A stretch of DNA of 64,000 nt from Hyalella azteca. Taxonomy: Eukaryota > Arthropoda > Malacostraca > Amphipoda > Hyalellidae. Location of the stretch: assembly GCF_000764305.2 (NCBI RefSeq), contig NW_025947620.1:144303-208302 (forward strand), given 5' to 3'. The position numbers and the translations under genes were made by a program. Below, piece by piece: positions 49,475 to 63,278 of the stretch. How positions within the stretch are numbered: the stretch's first letter is position 1; the number at the start of each line of letters is the position of its first letter. The notes beneath the pieces were generated by a model that worked only from the letters and a program-made list of their open reading frames with translations, was not told where the DNA came from and did not search any database.

Positions 49475-49670
49475 TGAAGAGGCCAGTTTCTCCGATGTTA
49501 CATATGTACTATTTATTTCTTATCTTGTTTTTAAATATTAATAAACACTATTTGTAATTTGTTTTTACCATTTAAATTTTTATAATAATATTTCAAATGA
49601 TTTATTTTGTCACTTGATTCATGCATTGTCTCCGACTTTACGGAAGTGTGCAAAATTTCAGATTGAGTGT
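49475..49670 (-). repeat. inverted copy of the dispersed 200-bp repeat
   Basis: The reverse complement contains CTGAAATTTTGCACACTTCC, AAAGTCGGAGACAATGCATG and TGTAACATCGGAGA, matching 26130-26335 and 50985-51195. Confidence 0.7.
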
Positions 49671-50096
49671 ACAAGTAGAGTGGGCAATCTCTACTACGAG
49701 ATTGCCCACAATCTCTCTACTCACGATCTGGGCAATGATAGAGTATACATGCTTTAGCCGTTCATAAAAATGTCGATTATTCTATGAATATTTCAAAACA
49801 CATTCAATAATTGAGAGTCAATAAGGAAATACCGAAGCAAATCGTAACAGAAAATGAACACGAGGTTGAAATTAACCTTTTTTGGATGATACGTCAAATT
49901 ATTTGTAATACTATACTAAATCGAAAGCGGTTAATTACCTCCGCAGACGGGCCGTATCACGTTTACTTTGGTGCAGCCTATAGACCCGTAGAATTTAATT
50001 CTAGTTGAATAATCCTTTCTAACTTCCGAGCATCAGCCTCCCTTTTTCAGTCTGATGATGATACGGCTTCAGCCGCACTAGTTCTAAAAATTGGAA

Positions 50097-50458
50097 CTGA
50101 GGGTAGATGTCTGACTGAGGGTAGATATCAGACCGAGGGTAGATATCAGACTGAGGGTGGATGTCAGACTGAGGGTAGATGTCAGACTGAGGGTAGATTT
50201 CAGACCGAGGGTAGATATCAGACTGAGGGTAGATGTCAGACTGAGGGTAGATTTAGACCGAGGGTAGATATCAGACTGAGGGTAGATGTCAGACTGAGGG
50301 TAGATGTCAGACTGAGGGTAGATGTCAGACTGAGGGTAGATGTCAGACTGAGGGTAGATGTCAGACTGAGGGTAGATGTCAGACTGAGAGTAAACGTCAG
50401 ACTGAGGGTAGCTGTCAGACTGAGGGTAGATGTCAGACTGAGGGTAGATATCAGTGTG
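50097..50458. repeat. 18-bp minisatellite
   Basis: About 20 units of GACTGAGGGTAGATGTCA with single-base variants (GATATCA, GATTTCA, ACCGAGGG). The 18-bp period leaves an open minus-strand frame of YPQSDI repeats that has no sign of being a gene. It is absent from copy A. Confidence 0.92.
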
Positions 50459-50984
50459 CAGAATACAAATATTTATTCTCTGTTGATTCATCACATGCGT
50501 TCTCGATACGGCTTATTTAATTTAAAATACGTTGCAGTGAATGATGAATAGAATTATTTAACTGCTAATTAACTAAAATAGTTGCGTATTATCGTACTTT
50601 TGCTACAATTAAGGAGTGCGGCTCAAGATGAAGGAAGTTTATGCATTGATTGATCACAATCTTTATTACAATTTTAATTACAACAGAAGGTTAGTAAAAC
50701 ATTGTTGACTTATGTTTTCCAAAATATATGCCAACAGTATTAGAAATTTTCGACAACGTTAATTATTTTAATGATATATTTTGGAAGACCACGACTGCTG
50801 TAAAGTCGTGTACGGTTACATAAAAATCTGTTTTTGACAGTATTTATTATCCGATCATTGAAATGGAGAAAATTTTTAGATATTCTTTGTAACTATTCTA
50901 TATTGTAATTATTCTATTCCATACTGCTCTTTCACTTCACTTCTTGTCTGTCTGCTACAACTCTTACAATCGATATTTAACACA

Positions 50985-51195
50985 CTTTTACTTGTCCATT
51001 CGATCTGAAATTTTGCACACTTGCGTAAAGTCAGAAACATTGAATGAATCAATTGAGAGAATAAATAATTTGAAAAAATTAAATTTTTTATTGAAAAAAT
51101 AAATTTTGTTTTTATATTAAAAACTAAAATAAGAGATTCATTGTACATGTGTAACATCGGAGACATTGGCCCCTTTAGAAGTTTAGTAATTGAAA
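50985..51195 (+). repeat. dispersed 200-bp repeat, copy B
   Basis: Same segment as 26130-26335, here as part of the 26-kb duplication, with small internal differences. Confidence 0.65.
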
Positions 51196-53369
51196 AGTAC
51201 TTTTTAAACGCATATTATTATTGATCGACTAAAGTTCAGAGTGGTCTCGAATTTCACTGAAATGGACCGAAATGAAAACACAGTTTGGACTGGCAAAAGA
51301 TTTTTCTTTAAAAAGTTTCCCCACATGCGATTTGCAATTTTCTGCGCTCTACAGAATCATAAAATGTACCACTGATCATTGATGGCGTGATGCAATAGCA
51401 TTATTATGGCTTGATGCAATTTATGTCGATCATAATGAAATAGGGTTCAGCAACTCCTGAGAGTGATAATCAGTAATGTAATTAGCTCATGAGAAAATCT
51501 TCTTGTGCAATCATTGATTAAGTGACGAAATAAATGTAGCCTTTGTCCCCCTCGTACATTGTATAACAAAACACAAGAGTCTGTATGAGATAGACAAGCA
51601 AGCTCATGATTGATGTCGCCGTTATCTTTGCAAGGGCTCAAGACACGAGGCGCTCACGATGGCTAACTCGAGTGGCCGGGGATTGATAAGCTAACCGTCA
51701 TATCGAAAATTCGGTGGGAATTTTTCCTAATTGTTGCAGGTGTATTTACCGTAAGTGAAGAATTAAGATTTCTTGTGTAAACAGCCTTTCTGTATGTCAG
51801 CAAAACTTTCATTATTTGTGTCATTACACTAATTTAGAAGAGTTAACTGCAGAGATAAAACAAAACAAAATTACATCTATAACCTGATCTATAGTGTCAA
51901 TCGGCAAGAAATGAAAGGGGTGATGAAATGAAAGGCGATGTTCTCTCAGAGATAAAATTTCTCGGTTTTGTAAGATTTTTGGATGTTAATAACTTACGAG
52001 CTAGGGAACGCTCCAATGGCAAGGCAGTCATTTATTTTAAAATATTCAGTCTACTAAAACTAGGACGGCGAAATTTAGAACAGCTAACGGTGAAGAAATA
52101 TTAGATGTATTCGAGGATACTGCTTCTTTATTCTAGAAGTTATGTGTTCCAATATTACCATGAGTATATTCTAAGTTTGTTACTAATCAAGGCTTTTTAT
52201 ATGATTAATAATTTCTTTATCAGGTTTATAACGAGTATTCAAACGGAACATTACTTTTTTTGTTTGTTTAAGTTACAAATTTAACGCTCAAAACAAAATT
52301 TTATTGTATTCTGCATTCTAATGTAATGTAAAATGTGTAATTTTAATCTAACTTCACCTCCTGTGGAATTTCAGATCTAAAAATTCAGCAGTGAAATCGA
52401 TAATTTATAGCCAAATGTTTTTCTCAATTCGCTTTCCATGTGCTCCCTGCTGACATTCAAAATACTATTCTGAAATTCTATGCGAGCTCAATATTTTATG
52501 AATGAGATGAATAAATATATCATTGATTTTAGTTGTCAGTAATCTTCTCATCATCAAGGAAGGCTGTCAAGTGTACTTAAATACATCATGGTATATAAAT
52601 AATGGTATATAAATACCATTTGTAAATTGAGCTTGCCAAATATCTCATAAACATGTCGATGTCATCTAGTATCTTAAGTGAAATTATCCTTAGGGGTTAA
52701 TTTATTTATTCATCATTTATTCATAGATCATTCTCGAATTGTGCTCGAAGTTCTGGAATATAATTGAAGCAAAAAGGTATACAATTTTTTCAAATATTGG
52801 ATTGTTATTTTATTAAACAGATATCAAAGCTTGTGCTTTTACTTGATGAATATTCATTTATTTAACAGACTATAATCATAAATTGCGAAAATTCAGTCTG
52901 TAACTGTCTAGCAAGCTCAATAAATTACATAGCTTTCAAATTGTTAATCTGCTTGTCGAAAGAGTTAAAAATGACATCAAAAATTTATTTTGAGATTTAC
53001 ACTAGGCTAACGCATAATGGTCACGAAAAAGTTTCTTATCCCGGCTTCAGTAGATTATATTTAGGCTTAGATCAAGCGGCACAATCCGTGAGAAAAGCTT
53101 ACGTGTGCCTAAATTATTCTTAGTGTCGTAGTGTTGTGTGAGCCCAAAGCAAAGGCATATGTTTGGAGTTACACATGTGTATGAATTAATATTCCAGGTT
53201 TGGCAACTTATGCAATTGATTGTCGCAAACTATTTGAATGATATTACAATACTTCTTCTATGCTACAGAATGACTTATTAACTATTATTTATTTTGTTTT
53301 GGTGGAGATGGCCTCGGAACTTAGGGCCCAAAAAATCTAGTTTCGCAGTTTAATTCTAGTACCAGGATT

Positions 53370-53576
53370 GGCGCAGAGAGGCGCGGGTTCGATCCCAGCT
53401 CTGTGCGCCAGTTTCTGGTCAGAATCGGCGAGGAGGCCGGGCGGTTAAGCATAGCAGAATTGTAGCAGTGAGTTGCGAGTTCAAGACCGCAAATTGCTGT
53501 GAATGTTCTGCGATGTTAAGAATCGGCGACAGGCCTACGGCCTAATAAACGCTGAAACCACTATTATTATTATTAT
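53370..53576 (+). mobile_element. tRNA-derived SINE, 5'-shortened
   Basis: B box GGTTCGATCCC and a body nearly identical to 44377-44560 (AGAATCGGCGAGGAGGCCGG, then GCCTACGGCCTAATAAACGC), ending in ATT repeats. The A box end is replaced by unrelated sequence. Confidence 0.8.
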
Positions 53577-56195
53577 AAATATTTGTTGACCTATTTTTTC
53601 TTTCATAATATTATTCCATTGCATGAGTGAGGAACTCTTCGATAAAGATGACATAGCTCGAGTGCACAGATAGCAGAGCTTGTGCATGGTCCGGCCGTCG
53701 ATTCACTGCAATGGTCAGTTGCTGCCTCGTGCTCTATCACTAACATCGTTGGTTGAAGCTGCAATAATAATATCAACACTTCAAAGGCACAATTTATTGA
53801 AGGTAATACAGTGGTTATTGGATATTTGGCCATAAATTGGGCTATCCTTGCCTCTCGGTACAGGTCAATAGAATTATGAATAAAAACTTAATTGGAATAA
53901 GATCATGATTAAAAACTTATACTAAAACCTAAAATAAAACTCATATTATTATTAGCTATTTTAAAATTGATTTTAAAATTTTTTGTAGATGTACAAAATT
54001 TATTTCTTAATAACACTTAAACGCTAAAATGTTCAACGAAATAACAGGGCAAGAATAATTTATTTCTTTACTTTGATATATAGGCTGCATTTCATTAGTT
54101 GGTATTACCATACTGTTACGATTTACTATGTTTATTAATTATTTACATTGTGAATCTACATAAATTTTCAAATAGATTCCTAATATATTTTGACTGCATT
54201 CAATTTGAATTTGACTCATGAATACCGCCAATATGTAGCTCCTGAATATTTTGTAATGCATTCATTCATCTCCCAGACAATAACGTTCATAAAAGTTCAT
54301 GCCATATAACAACTCCAGAGTATTGTACATTTCTTCGTCATGCCTCTTCGGCAGTAATCCCACAAAATTGCAACAAAAATAAATGATAAATCTAATCTAA
54401 TCTAATAACAGCAGCTCGAGTCCGCATGATGCGTTGACAACTTTGTTTAGCAAAAATATCTCTTGTTCTTACCATGGACAATGATTAATCTACATATTCA
54501 TGTTGGAAAAGATGGTATACCTCATTTAATTTTACTCAAACTGTTTTATTACTTCATTGACAAGAATAAGCAAATAATTTCGCATCGTTTTCCCGCTTCG
54601 TAGCATTCAAATATCGATTTCAGGAAAAATTCTCATTCGTGGTCGAAATTAGGATAACTTCATCTCTCTCTCATACAAATATCTGCATCATAGATTTGTT
54701 GACTAAATCATGCATAATTATAGAGGCAAGACACTCAAGTTCTGAGTTTATCATGTAAGGTTCATGCAATCATTCTAGTACTGATTGCGTATCGGTCAGT
54801 TGTGCAAATAGAGCACGGCATCACGGATGAAATCGAAGATAACAAATTTCAACTGCACGCGGCTGGCGTTGGAGCTATATATATATATATATTATAAATT
54901 ATTATATAAAATATATAAAATATATTTATGAATATATGATTATATGAAAGGACCTTATACCATTAATGCAGGTGCGAGCATCACGTATATCAAAACGCTG
55001 GTTATTGTTTATTGTTACCAATGAAATAACTTTGTAAAGTCATTACCTTGCAGTTTCGCTTTAAAATGAAATTTGAGTCTCTATCTATCTAGAAACTTCA
55101 ACTAACACAAGTGCACTCTCATAGCAAAGATATTTCAGGCCCTCATACGAACGTTGTTTTGTCGATTAATTTGCCGCACTATTTCTACGAATGTAAAAAT
55201 TCATTAACGGTTGCCCTACACTGCTTTGCTGTTCTCATTTCCGCACACGGTGCTGGAAATTTTTGTTTCATTTTTCGCTTTAATTTCATAGTCATAAAAA
55301 AAAGTTTAAGAAAAATTGAAGCTAAAAAATAAAATTTTAGACAACTATCTTTGTACGTGATAGAGAATCCCTATTCTTGATAATCGCATTTACCTCAATG
55401 CCTGATTCCTCTCGGATTACGCTTAAATACCCTGTGAATATTTATTTCACTTCCGTTCCCAGTTCTTCAAATCTGATTAGAACTAATTCCAATGATAATA
55501 ATCAACTAAGATAATTGTAAACAAATTAAACTCAGTTAAAGCCCTCATTAAAATTAAACTCAGTTAAAATTAGAACTCAGTTAAAGCTCCCATTTAGAAT
55601 GAATTTCTTTCTACCTAACTTTTGTTTCGAAGCTTAAATGCAACTTTTTATTTTATGGTCAATAATTTCTCTTACAAAATACAAATCAAATAAAATTTCC
55701 ACCAAGAATATTTAGCCCATATACAAAATTTAATTTAAAAAATCGTAAAAAATTCGATTTTCTTCTAAATTTGCAAGTGGATTTAAAATAAAATTTTAAA
55801 AGCAGTCGGAATAATAATTTACATTTTTGAAATTGAAAAGGAAATTATATTTCTTATTTCATGTGAGCTCGAACGGATCTTTCTCATATTATTTTGATTT
55901 TAGTTCGAAAATCAGCAAATAGGTATCTGAATATGGGATTGGAAATGAAAGTTTTGGTCTAACGGAATGCCCCAAGGTTGAGAATTTTTTTCACGGGCAA
56001 TGCCGGGTTAAGCTGTCCGTATTTGTGACACTAAAGAAATGTTTATCAAAGTTAAACACATTTCATACTTCGTATGACGATCCCATGTTTTCTTTTCTTT
56101 TCAAATTTACATGTATTCAATATTGTAATTACTTTAAAATATATTATTGACTATTGAGCAGCATCGATTGGAAAAGCGCAGGCAGCATCAAGTTC

Positions 56196-59100
56196 ATGAT
56201 GATGTGGCATACCACGCTGGGCTCTATTCTGCTGCTGGCAGCCACATGTATTATGGCTGGAAGAGCTGGTGAGTGATGGGTACCTAGCATGCTGCTGCTG
56301 AGCACGTCGGTAGTGAGAACTGGAATGCTTTCTGTTATGCAACTGGCGGTGTAAATTGTACGTTTTCAGGCTGCATGCATGGCTCTGAGGCTGGTGTAGA
56401 TGATGTAGAGGTACTGTTAATGCGGCTGCTATGTATTCAAATTATACAATGATCATAGTGCAGGCACTAGAGATGAGTAGTGCGGTGTGTCTTACTTCAC
56501 GTGCTGCTGTTGCTTGGGGGGTTGTTTACCATATATTACACTATCTTACAATATTGAGCTAGTTTAAAGTCAGAAGAATGGTGATTTGCATCTGCTGCGG
56601 CTAAGGAATTTTGGTGGAGATTGATTATGTCGGGTGACAATGTTGATATCATTCGTCCCTGGATATTTCCTGATTGATGTTTTCCTTGTTGAAAGATAAT
56701 CTCCTTCACTGCGATATGTTCATAAGCATTTCCTTGTATTTGCCTTCCTTGTTTATTAAGTCACGCCCTTGGTGACGTCAAATAGCGAAGCTATATAAGC
56801 TCTGTCTCAAGCGATTAACTTCAGTCTTGGGCGAGGACCGCTGTCGGTATACCCCATTGCTCCTGTCCATGTCAAACAGCACAGTAACGCTAACTCAACG
56901 TCTGAGTGGAGAACGCCCCACGGATATACTCTAGACTTATTCATTTCAACTGGACGCCGAAGACATCAATGTTAAAACTCCAACATATGAACTTAGATTA
57001 TCATAAACTGTAAGTCGAACTATAATCCTAAAAGTATATTATATAATCGTTTACGCTGTTCCTCTATAATATCCTCGGATCCCACTACAACCGAACCACC
57101 CTCAGGCCATACTTAATTACGATTCAATATCGCTTCGTCCACTACCAAATCTCAACATCGTACAATTATTTGGTTGTGTGTTGCCTTACATTATTCATCA
57201 TGCTGCTGCGGTATAGACTGTTACTGGTACGGTGCATTTGCGCTGTTGCAGAATTTGAGTGAAGATAATGAGTGTTGTCGTGTGTTCAGTGCTGTTGCTG
57301 CAGCCGATGGTGAGTGGTGTGACAGGTACAGTGATGTTGCAGCATTACCTTGTGAGTGGTGTTGTTCCTTTAAGCAAGTGGCGTTGACGTTACAGATGCG
57401 ATACCTCGAGTGATGATTTATATTATTCACAGCTGTGCATCTTATTTATTGAGTAATAACGCTCTACTGTTTATTATTATGGCCTGAAATAACACTGCAG
57501 CGTTCGGTACGTTCAATTCTTTTACACTATCCATTGGAATTAATGCTTGTGTTGCCCGATGTTCTTAGTTACGTGGAAACTCTTCAAATAAGACTTTTAT
57601 GTTACGTCATTGAGTATCTTAGAAGTTGGGTTTTTGAAAATTAGAATAGGTTACACCATTCACGAAAATAAAAATATCAATTTATGTCTCAATGAAAAGT
57701 AAAATCTTATTCAAATCTAGTATCAAGTTTAATAGTGTGTTGAAAATTAATAGTGAAATCATTTACCCTGATGCTCTGAATTTGAAAGTGTAACTCATAA
57801 TGTCTTACACAGACACCGTTATTGACTTCGACATCACGAAGATGGATTGGACATACGATGCAACGCCCAAAACTACGTTAAAAGTGTGTAGAGAGAATGA
57901 TATTGATGGCGGAGCAAGCGTCGATCTTGTGGTATCATCACCACCACCGGTGGGGCAAAAACGTAAGTAGCCTTTGCATTCATTCTTATTTCCAGTGCAG
58001 GAATTGGGATTATGCGATTAAGAAGTTACTATGGGGGCGTTCAGATCGTCCAAAAATAAGGTTAGATTTCAGAAGAATGCTTGAAACCAACTGAAATACT
58101 TATCGAAACATATATAAGTGATGGTAAAATAATGAATGAACACTTATCTTTGGTATTCATTGTCTTGCCCTAATTATTGAATACGGAAATAATATACATC
58201 GCGTAAATTACTGATCATGGAAGACCGTCAATCTTACTGTCTTACAATTGACAAAGAACTTTACTTAAATGACTATTCTGTCAATGCCTTCAATTGATAT
58301 TATACACATATTAAGCTGCATTGCAGTTAACTTAAAAATAACAGTCATCAACACCACATGTAAAGCAGACAGAAATGGTGGCTAATAACGGAATTTCAAA
58401 AATCGTGGGATATTGGTGAATATAAGAGCGTTGCATAATCAGCGACCCAAATCTGGTTACAAATTCCAGCTTCACAAATATTCATCTGTTCTAACTAACT
58501 TTCAACAGTGTCGTGAAATTCAGGTTTTCAGTCTGCAGTGTATAGCACTCGAACACTCAAAGGATAATAAGAATATAAACACACACAAAAAATCGACTTA
58601 GCATAACCATTATTAGGTCAAGTCAAGACTTGATTGATTTATTTGATATTTACGCTAAGGTTGCGTTCATACCCAGGCTGCTTGTTGTTCCTGCAGAATA
58701 CCCTGGTACGCCGGACGACACTGAAACAAACTGTGCAATATTTACCTGGGATGAAGATTTTCTGCCTTCCAAGACTGAAAGAAAATATGAGCTCATTGTT
58801 GACGCGAATGCCGGCACGATAGAGAGAGGAACAGTAACTTATTCGATGACCTGTAAGTTATTGAAATTAGAGACACCTAATATCCACTGCGAGAAATTAA
58901 ACTTTTCTTGATTGAAGAGGAGCTTATTTTTTATACTTTTTCATTCATGCATATACTAAATAGTAATTTTACTAACAGTAAACATCAACTTTTGCTCATA
59001 TTTCAAAGAACTCAGTAACTTACTTAATTAATTCCTTAATTTCAAGTCATCTTTATATTTTCACTTTATTACAATAATTTCAGACACTGTATTTCATCTC

Positions 59101-59448
59101 GGCTGCTATGAAACTGATTTCGTGCGACTCAGTTTGGAAACTTGGCTACTGACGGTTGCCACCTGCCCCGACTCAAGCCCTTCAGACGAGACGTCGCCAC
59201 ACTCCATTTGTTATGTGAAAAAAGAGGAAGCAGACAAAACAGTCACGATGTGTGCAGATCAAGTGGGCAATAGTCCAGCCATTACTGTCTGCTTGACACT
59301 ACCGATACCGGAGCCTGTTGCTACCTCAACAAGTATGTTCATTCATAATCTTGTTGACAAATGAACAAAAATTTTATAATACATAGAAAGCGGCTTGAAA
59401 AACGGATACTTATCGCAGCCAAAGTGATGCTCAGATCAATGAAAGACG
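56196..59448 (+). CDS. secreted Cys-containing protein, copy B (5' part; continues past the window)
   Basis: Exons 56196-56268, 57813-57962, 58697-58852, 59084-59332 and the microexon 59419-59448 are all open and in phase 1, like copy A. The signal-peptide exon is the same apart from one extra Met. The mature exons have diverged: exon 2 retains ITKMDWTYD and VCRE but little else, and exons 3 and 4 share roughly 60-65% of residues and differ in length by whole codons. Cys positions are largely kept. The last two exons, if present, lie right of the window. This appears to be a functional paralogue, not a pseudogene, because no frame damage is seen in about 660 coding bases. Confidence 0.75.
56628..57164 (+). 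mobile_element. solo LTR
   Basis: A 537-bp segment beginning TGTCGGGTGACAATG and ending CATCGTACA, flanked by ATTA on both sides (56624-56627, 57165-57168). It contains a promoter-like CTATATAAGCTCTG followed by sequence typical of an LTR transcription start. It has no internal coding region and is absent from copy A. The 4-bp target repeat would suit a Gypsy- or BEL-like element; the exact family is not determined. Confidence 0.65.
59419..59448 (+). other. 30-nt microexon, copy B
   Basis: Same as 33364-33393 apart from one base near its end; flanked by TTATCGCAG and GTAAGTAC. Confidence 0.58.
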
Positions 59449-61910
59449 GTAAGTACTTATAGCTACATACATGTATGTTTAAGATAAAAAGAAGTTAATT
59501 TTGGTATTAAATGCCATATTAATTGAATCAACGCCAAAGCTGGCGAGAACTAATACGGCATTTAATGTAACCTAACTATTTAATGTAGCAATTAAGTAAT
59601 TATTTTGCTGTCTCCTTGCGGTAATTAATGTGTCCACATTAACGATCAGAAATAGAAGGTAAAATTGATAGACAAAATTAATAACCTGTTTTGAATGAAT
59701 TGATTGTATTTTCCTATTATTAATCATATCTCGTCACCCTCGGCACGAGCAAAACACAGCAGTAACGGTGGAATCATCTTCCCCGATCTGCTGAACCTTA
59801 CATATTTCGGCAGTGTCCTTTTATATAATTGTGATGTATGGTAAAGTGAGTCTTCAGGTAACGGATGTCAGGATGTCGGAACGTACGTTTACTTTCCACT
59901 CATACGCTACCAAATAACCGACCTTAACTCATGAATATAACATTCACAACTTCAACAACGAAAAGATTATTCTTCATGGAAGAAATTCGCTATCATCAGA
60001 AATCGATGGTAACTCATCTAATTTTGAATCAACAATCAGTAAAGCAGTTACTCATGTATTCAAATTTAATGCTTGCATTGCCTCTTTTCATTCGCTACTG
60101 TCATTGATGGACAGTCAGTATCGTTCAACAGTGGCTTCAAAAATGACAGAACCATTCAATAATGGCTTCAATAATGACTAAAATGGAAGTTCCATTTCTA
60201 CAGTATGAAAGACTCTAATTATATCCATAGCAACATTTCTATGTTAGTGTGTGTATGTACCGTTAGAATTAATGCTGAGATTCATCGTTTCTCTACGCTG
60301 GCTTGCAGTTGAAGTGAAATAATTAAATTACTCCAATATACGTATGAGAAAATTTTGCTTTGATGTGGCATTATATGTACAGCTTGCTATTTGTTATGTT
60401 TTCTTCTGCTTATCTCTCGTACCTACTCCTACTATTTTTTGATTATCTAAGTCATGGCTTTAGCCCAGAGTCTAACATTTTGAGTTTCGCATTAATCCTT
60501 CACTGTAATTAGTCTACTCTAAACTATGAAACTATTCCCGTTCCACTCCTGCTTCCCCATGCGTACACTCTTCAACATCCAGAATACCTTGCTAGTGACC
60601 ATTTCACGATACGTAACTAGAAAGTTTACAAGGGTCTGAAACTATACTGCCTACCTTGGCTGTACTATTATTACTTTCGAAATTCCCGCGGAAAGAAGTG
60701 ACCACTCACTGGCCTTTGGGGCAATTTCAGAATTCAATCCTTTCATGTTAATTTTATTTTTTCGAAAATAACCGTATTTTGTCGAAAGTCCAACTAGCTT
60801 CTGTAGGAAACCTGATTATGCAATGGAATGAGGTAAACATTAACGGAAAACGAGTAAATATGTAACTTACAGGTTAGCTTTGCATCCTTACTGTTCCGTG
60901 TCAAAATTGCGGAACGGCGCTGATGACAACCGATCTAGTGTAAATTTAAAACCTCACCCCGAAACGCCTATTGACTGTAGAATTCTAATTATTTCGTTGA
61001 ATTCTTTCACCAATCGAATTCTAAACCCTCATTTCTACAAATCGATCCTGCTGTCGTGATGGATTAAAAATTAGAACCCAGAGCGCACGAACACTAGCAA
61101 ACAATTCAGAGCTTGTGCAAACTACGACCCAAGTTGAGAATTTTTCCACAGTCAGAACTATCAAAAGCTCAATTGCGGTTTTTGAGTATAATAGTTTGAT
61201 AATGGAATTGAGATGAGAGTTGACCACCAGTCAGCCCTTTAAATAAGCCCGCCACCGGCACCCGTTTATTAAAAAAATCGCTTCTCCTTATAAGAAATCT
61301 AAACATTTTCGATTAAAAAGATATTCACTGCGATAACATAAATCCAATTAAAAAATGGGCCTACATCCTAAAAACAGGAGCAGAAGCACAGACACTCGCT
61401 ATAATTAATATATATTTTTTATGTTGTTTTCCTTTCCTTTTTCCTAGAGTCCGCTAGGACTCTACTTTCGACATTTTAATCAATTCTAAGGCTCCAAGCG
61501 CTCGCCACATATCTCTTTACACTTTCAAACAGAGCCACATTTGTTACTTAGACAAATCCACGATAGTTCAAAATCTACTGCTATTTGTTCTCTAGCACCC
61601 CAATCCATTACTCTGCCTTCCCTCCTCTAATAGAATCACGTACCTGGCTCTCACACGCCTTACATTCCACCATGAGGAAACTCAAGTCTGTTTCTCACCC
61701 CAATTGCACATGAAACATCCTCTCCTCTCGTTCCCTTTGTACGTACGTACGTTTACATATAGCGACCCCTGCTATGTGTGGCACATCGTTCTTCGTTACA
61801 TGTCGTTACTTTTAAGCTCGGTATCATGCCGAGTTATTATTCCTAAAATTGTTGTAAGATGAGCAGGCGGTCGAGCTTGAAATATGAAACTTTCCGCTTC
61901 GTTGATAGTG
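59449..61910. other. intron of the copy B secreted gene
   Basis: Alignable with 33394-35830 of copy A and then with 37228 onward. No gene or element recognised apart from a short GTAC microsatellite near 61740. Confidence 0.5.
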
Positions 61911-61918
61911 ATCGAGGG

Positions 61919-62828
61919 CAGAGCTGGGCAGCGCTACTTGGAAATGTAGCGGCGCTACCGCTACCGCTACATGCTCTAAATGTAGCGGGCGCTACCGCTA
62001 CCGCTACACCCACTAGATTGTAACGGGCGCTACCGCTACAGCGTGCTGGTACCTTGAATGCAAATAATTGGCAATGGGAAAGCTTGGGCTACAATATCAA
62101 GACTTTTTGGGCATATTCTTCTGTTTTCAATGAATCTTACTTTATTTGGCTCCCCTGAACAATTTAAAAATCAAAAAAACGCCATCTTAAAAAAATTATA
62201 ACTCCAACAGGTTTCAAGCTACGGCAATGAGAGACATACCATTCGGTTTGTAAAAACAATACCTAGCGACTCTAGAAGCCTTTTTTAATATGTGCATGGT
62301 TTGACTTATATATGGGAGAAGGAGGAAGGTGGGGGGGAAAAATGTGAAAAAATGGGAAGAACGTGAAAAAAAACGACGAGGAAAATAAAAAATCGGGGCT
62401 CTACAGTCGCTAGATATTGTTGTTACAAATCGAATGAAATGTGTCTCGACATTGTAGCATGTGATTTGCAAAAGTTATAAACTTTTTAGAGTACCCCTTT
62501 TGTGCCGTTTTCTATTAATTCCATGTTTTCTTTCAATTTTTTTTTAAATTTACATGAACAAAAAGGTCTTAGATTTCTGTTTTACATATGTGTACCAAGT
62601 TTCAAAACGATCCGTCTGTAAACAAAAAAGTTTTGTTGGAGGGTAGCCGGTCCCCTTAAGTAAAATCTAAAGGCTTTATCTATAAATGTAGCGGTAGCGC
62701 TGTAGCGGCAAAACCTCGTATCGCTACTTAAATATGTAGCGGGCGCTACAGCTACCGCTACATTGCCTTAAATGTAGAGCCGCTACCGCTACCGCTACTG
62801 AAAATGTAGCGCGCTACTGCCACCTCTG
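61919..62828. mobile_element. hAT-like non-autonomous element rich in GCTACCGCTACC
   Basis: The ends CAGAGCTGGGCAGCGCTAC and the inverse of CAGAGGTGGCAGTAGCGCG are flanked by 8-bp near-identical repeats ATCGAGGG (61911-61918) and ATCGAGTG (62829-62836). Both subterminal regions are packed with copies of GTAGCGGTAGCG. The middle ends at 62650 with GGTCCCCTTAAGT, which resembles the TTAA-flanked MITE end at 2428, so a second element may be nested. It is absent from the equivalent site in copy A. Confidence 0.75.
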
Positions 62829-63278
62829 ATCGAGTGCAATTGAAGAAGTGCGCGACTTCGGACAAGAAAGGACGCTTCGTCGAAGTTCTCGCCATCATGA
62901 CTATGACGGCAGGAAACTCTTAATTTTGTAGGTAACGCGCCTTGAACATGCTTATCGGCTGCATTATAATGGGAAATCTGCTCGGGGAGCCGCTGATTTC
63001 GTGATAAATTTTCAGATGAAAATATATACACTTTTCTTCGGCAGTATCTTCGTATCTATATGGAGCGGGGTTTCAATCTGAACCATGGTCATTGGGAAAT
63101 GGAAAAGACTGAAATTTTCGTCTCAACTGAGAATGAAGAATGCTAAAATGCATTATTCTGTAAATTATCAGCCAAGTGAACTTTATCTCTCGTTTGATGG
63201 TTCCATTATGCTGGTTTACATTGCGAATTTTAGTCCCAGCACCCCAAAAGATCACCTAATAAAGATTAGTCTCTCATG

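Larger units (their letters stand above)
47995..56195. other. non-coding stretch of copy B
   Basis: Counterpart of 23822-30545 with extra insertions at about 49440-50520 (minisatellite and inverted dispersed repeat) and about 52500-53580 (SINE and unknown sequence). An AT run at 54878-54960 and weak open frames are present; no gene recognised. Confidence 0.55.

Noticed and set aside
50084..50494. 136-codon YPQSDI repeat protein on the minus strand
   Set aside because: A product of the 18-bp minisatellite period; there are no splice or start signals and it is absent from copy A.
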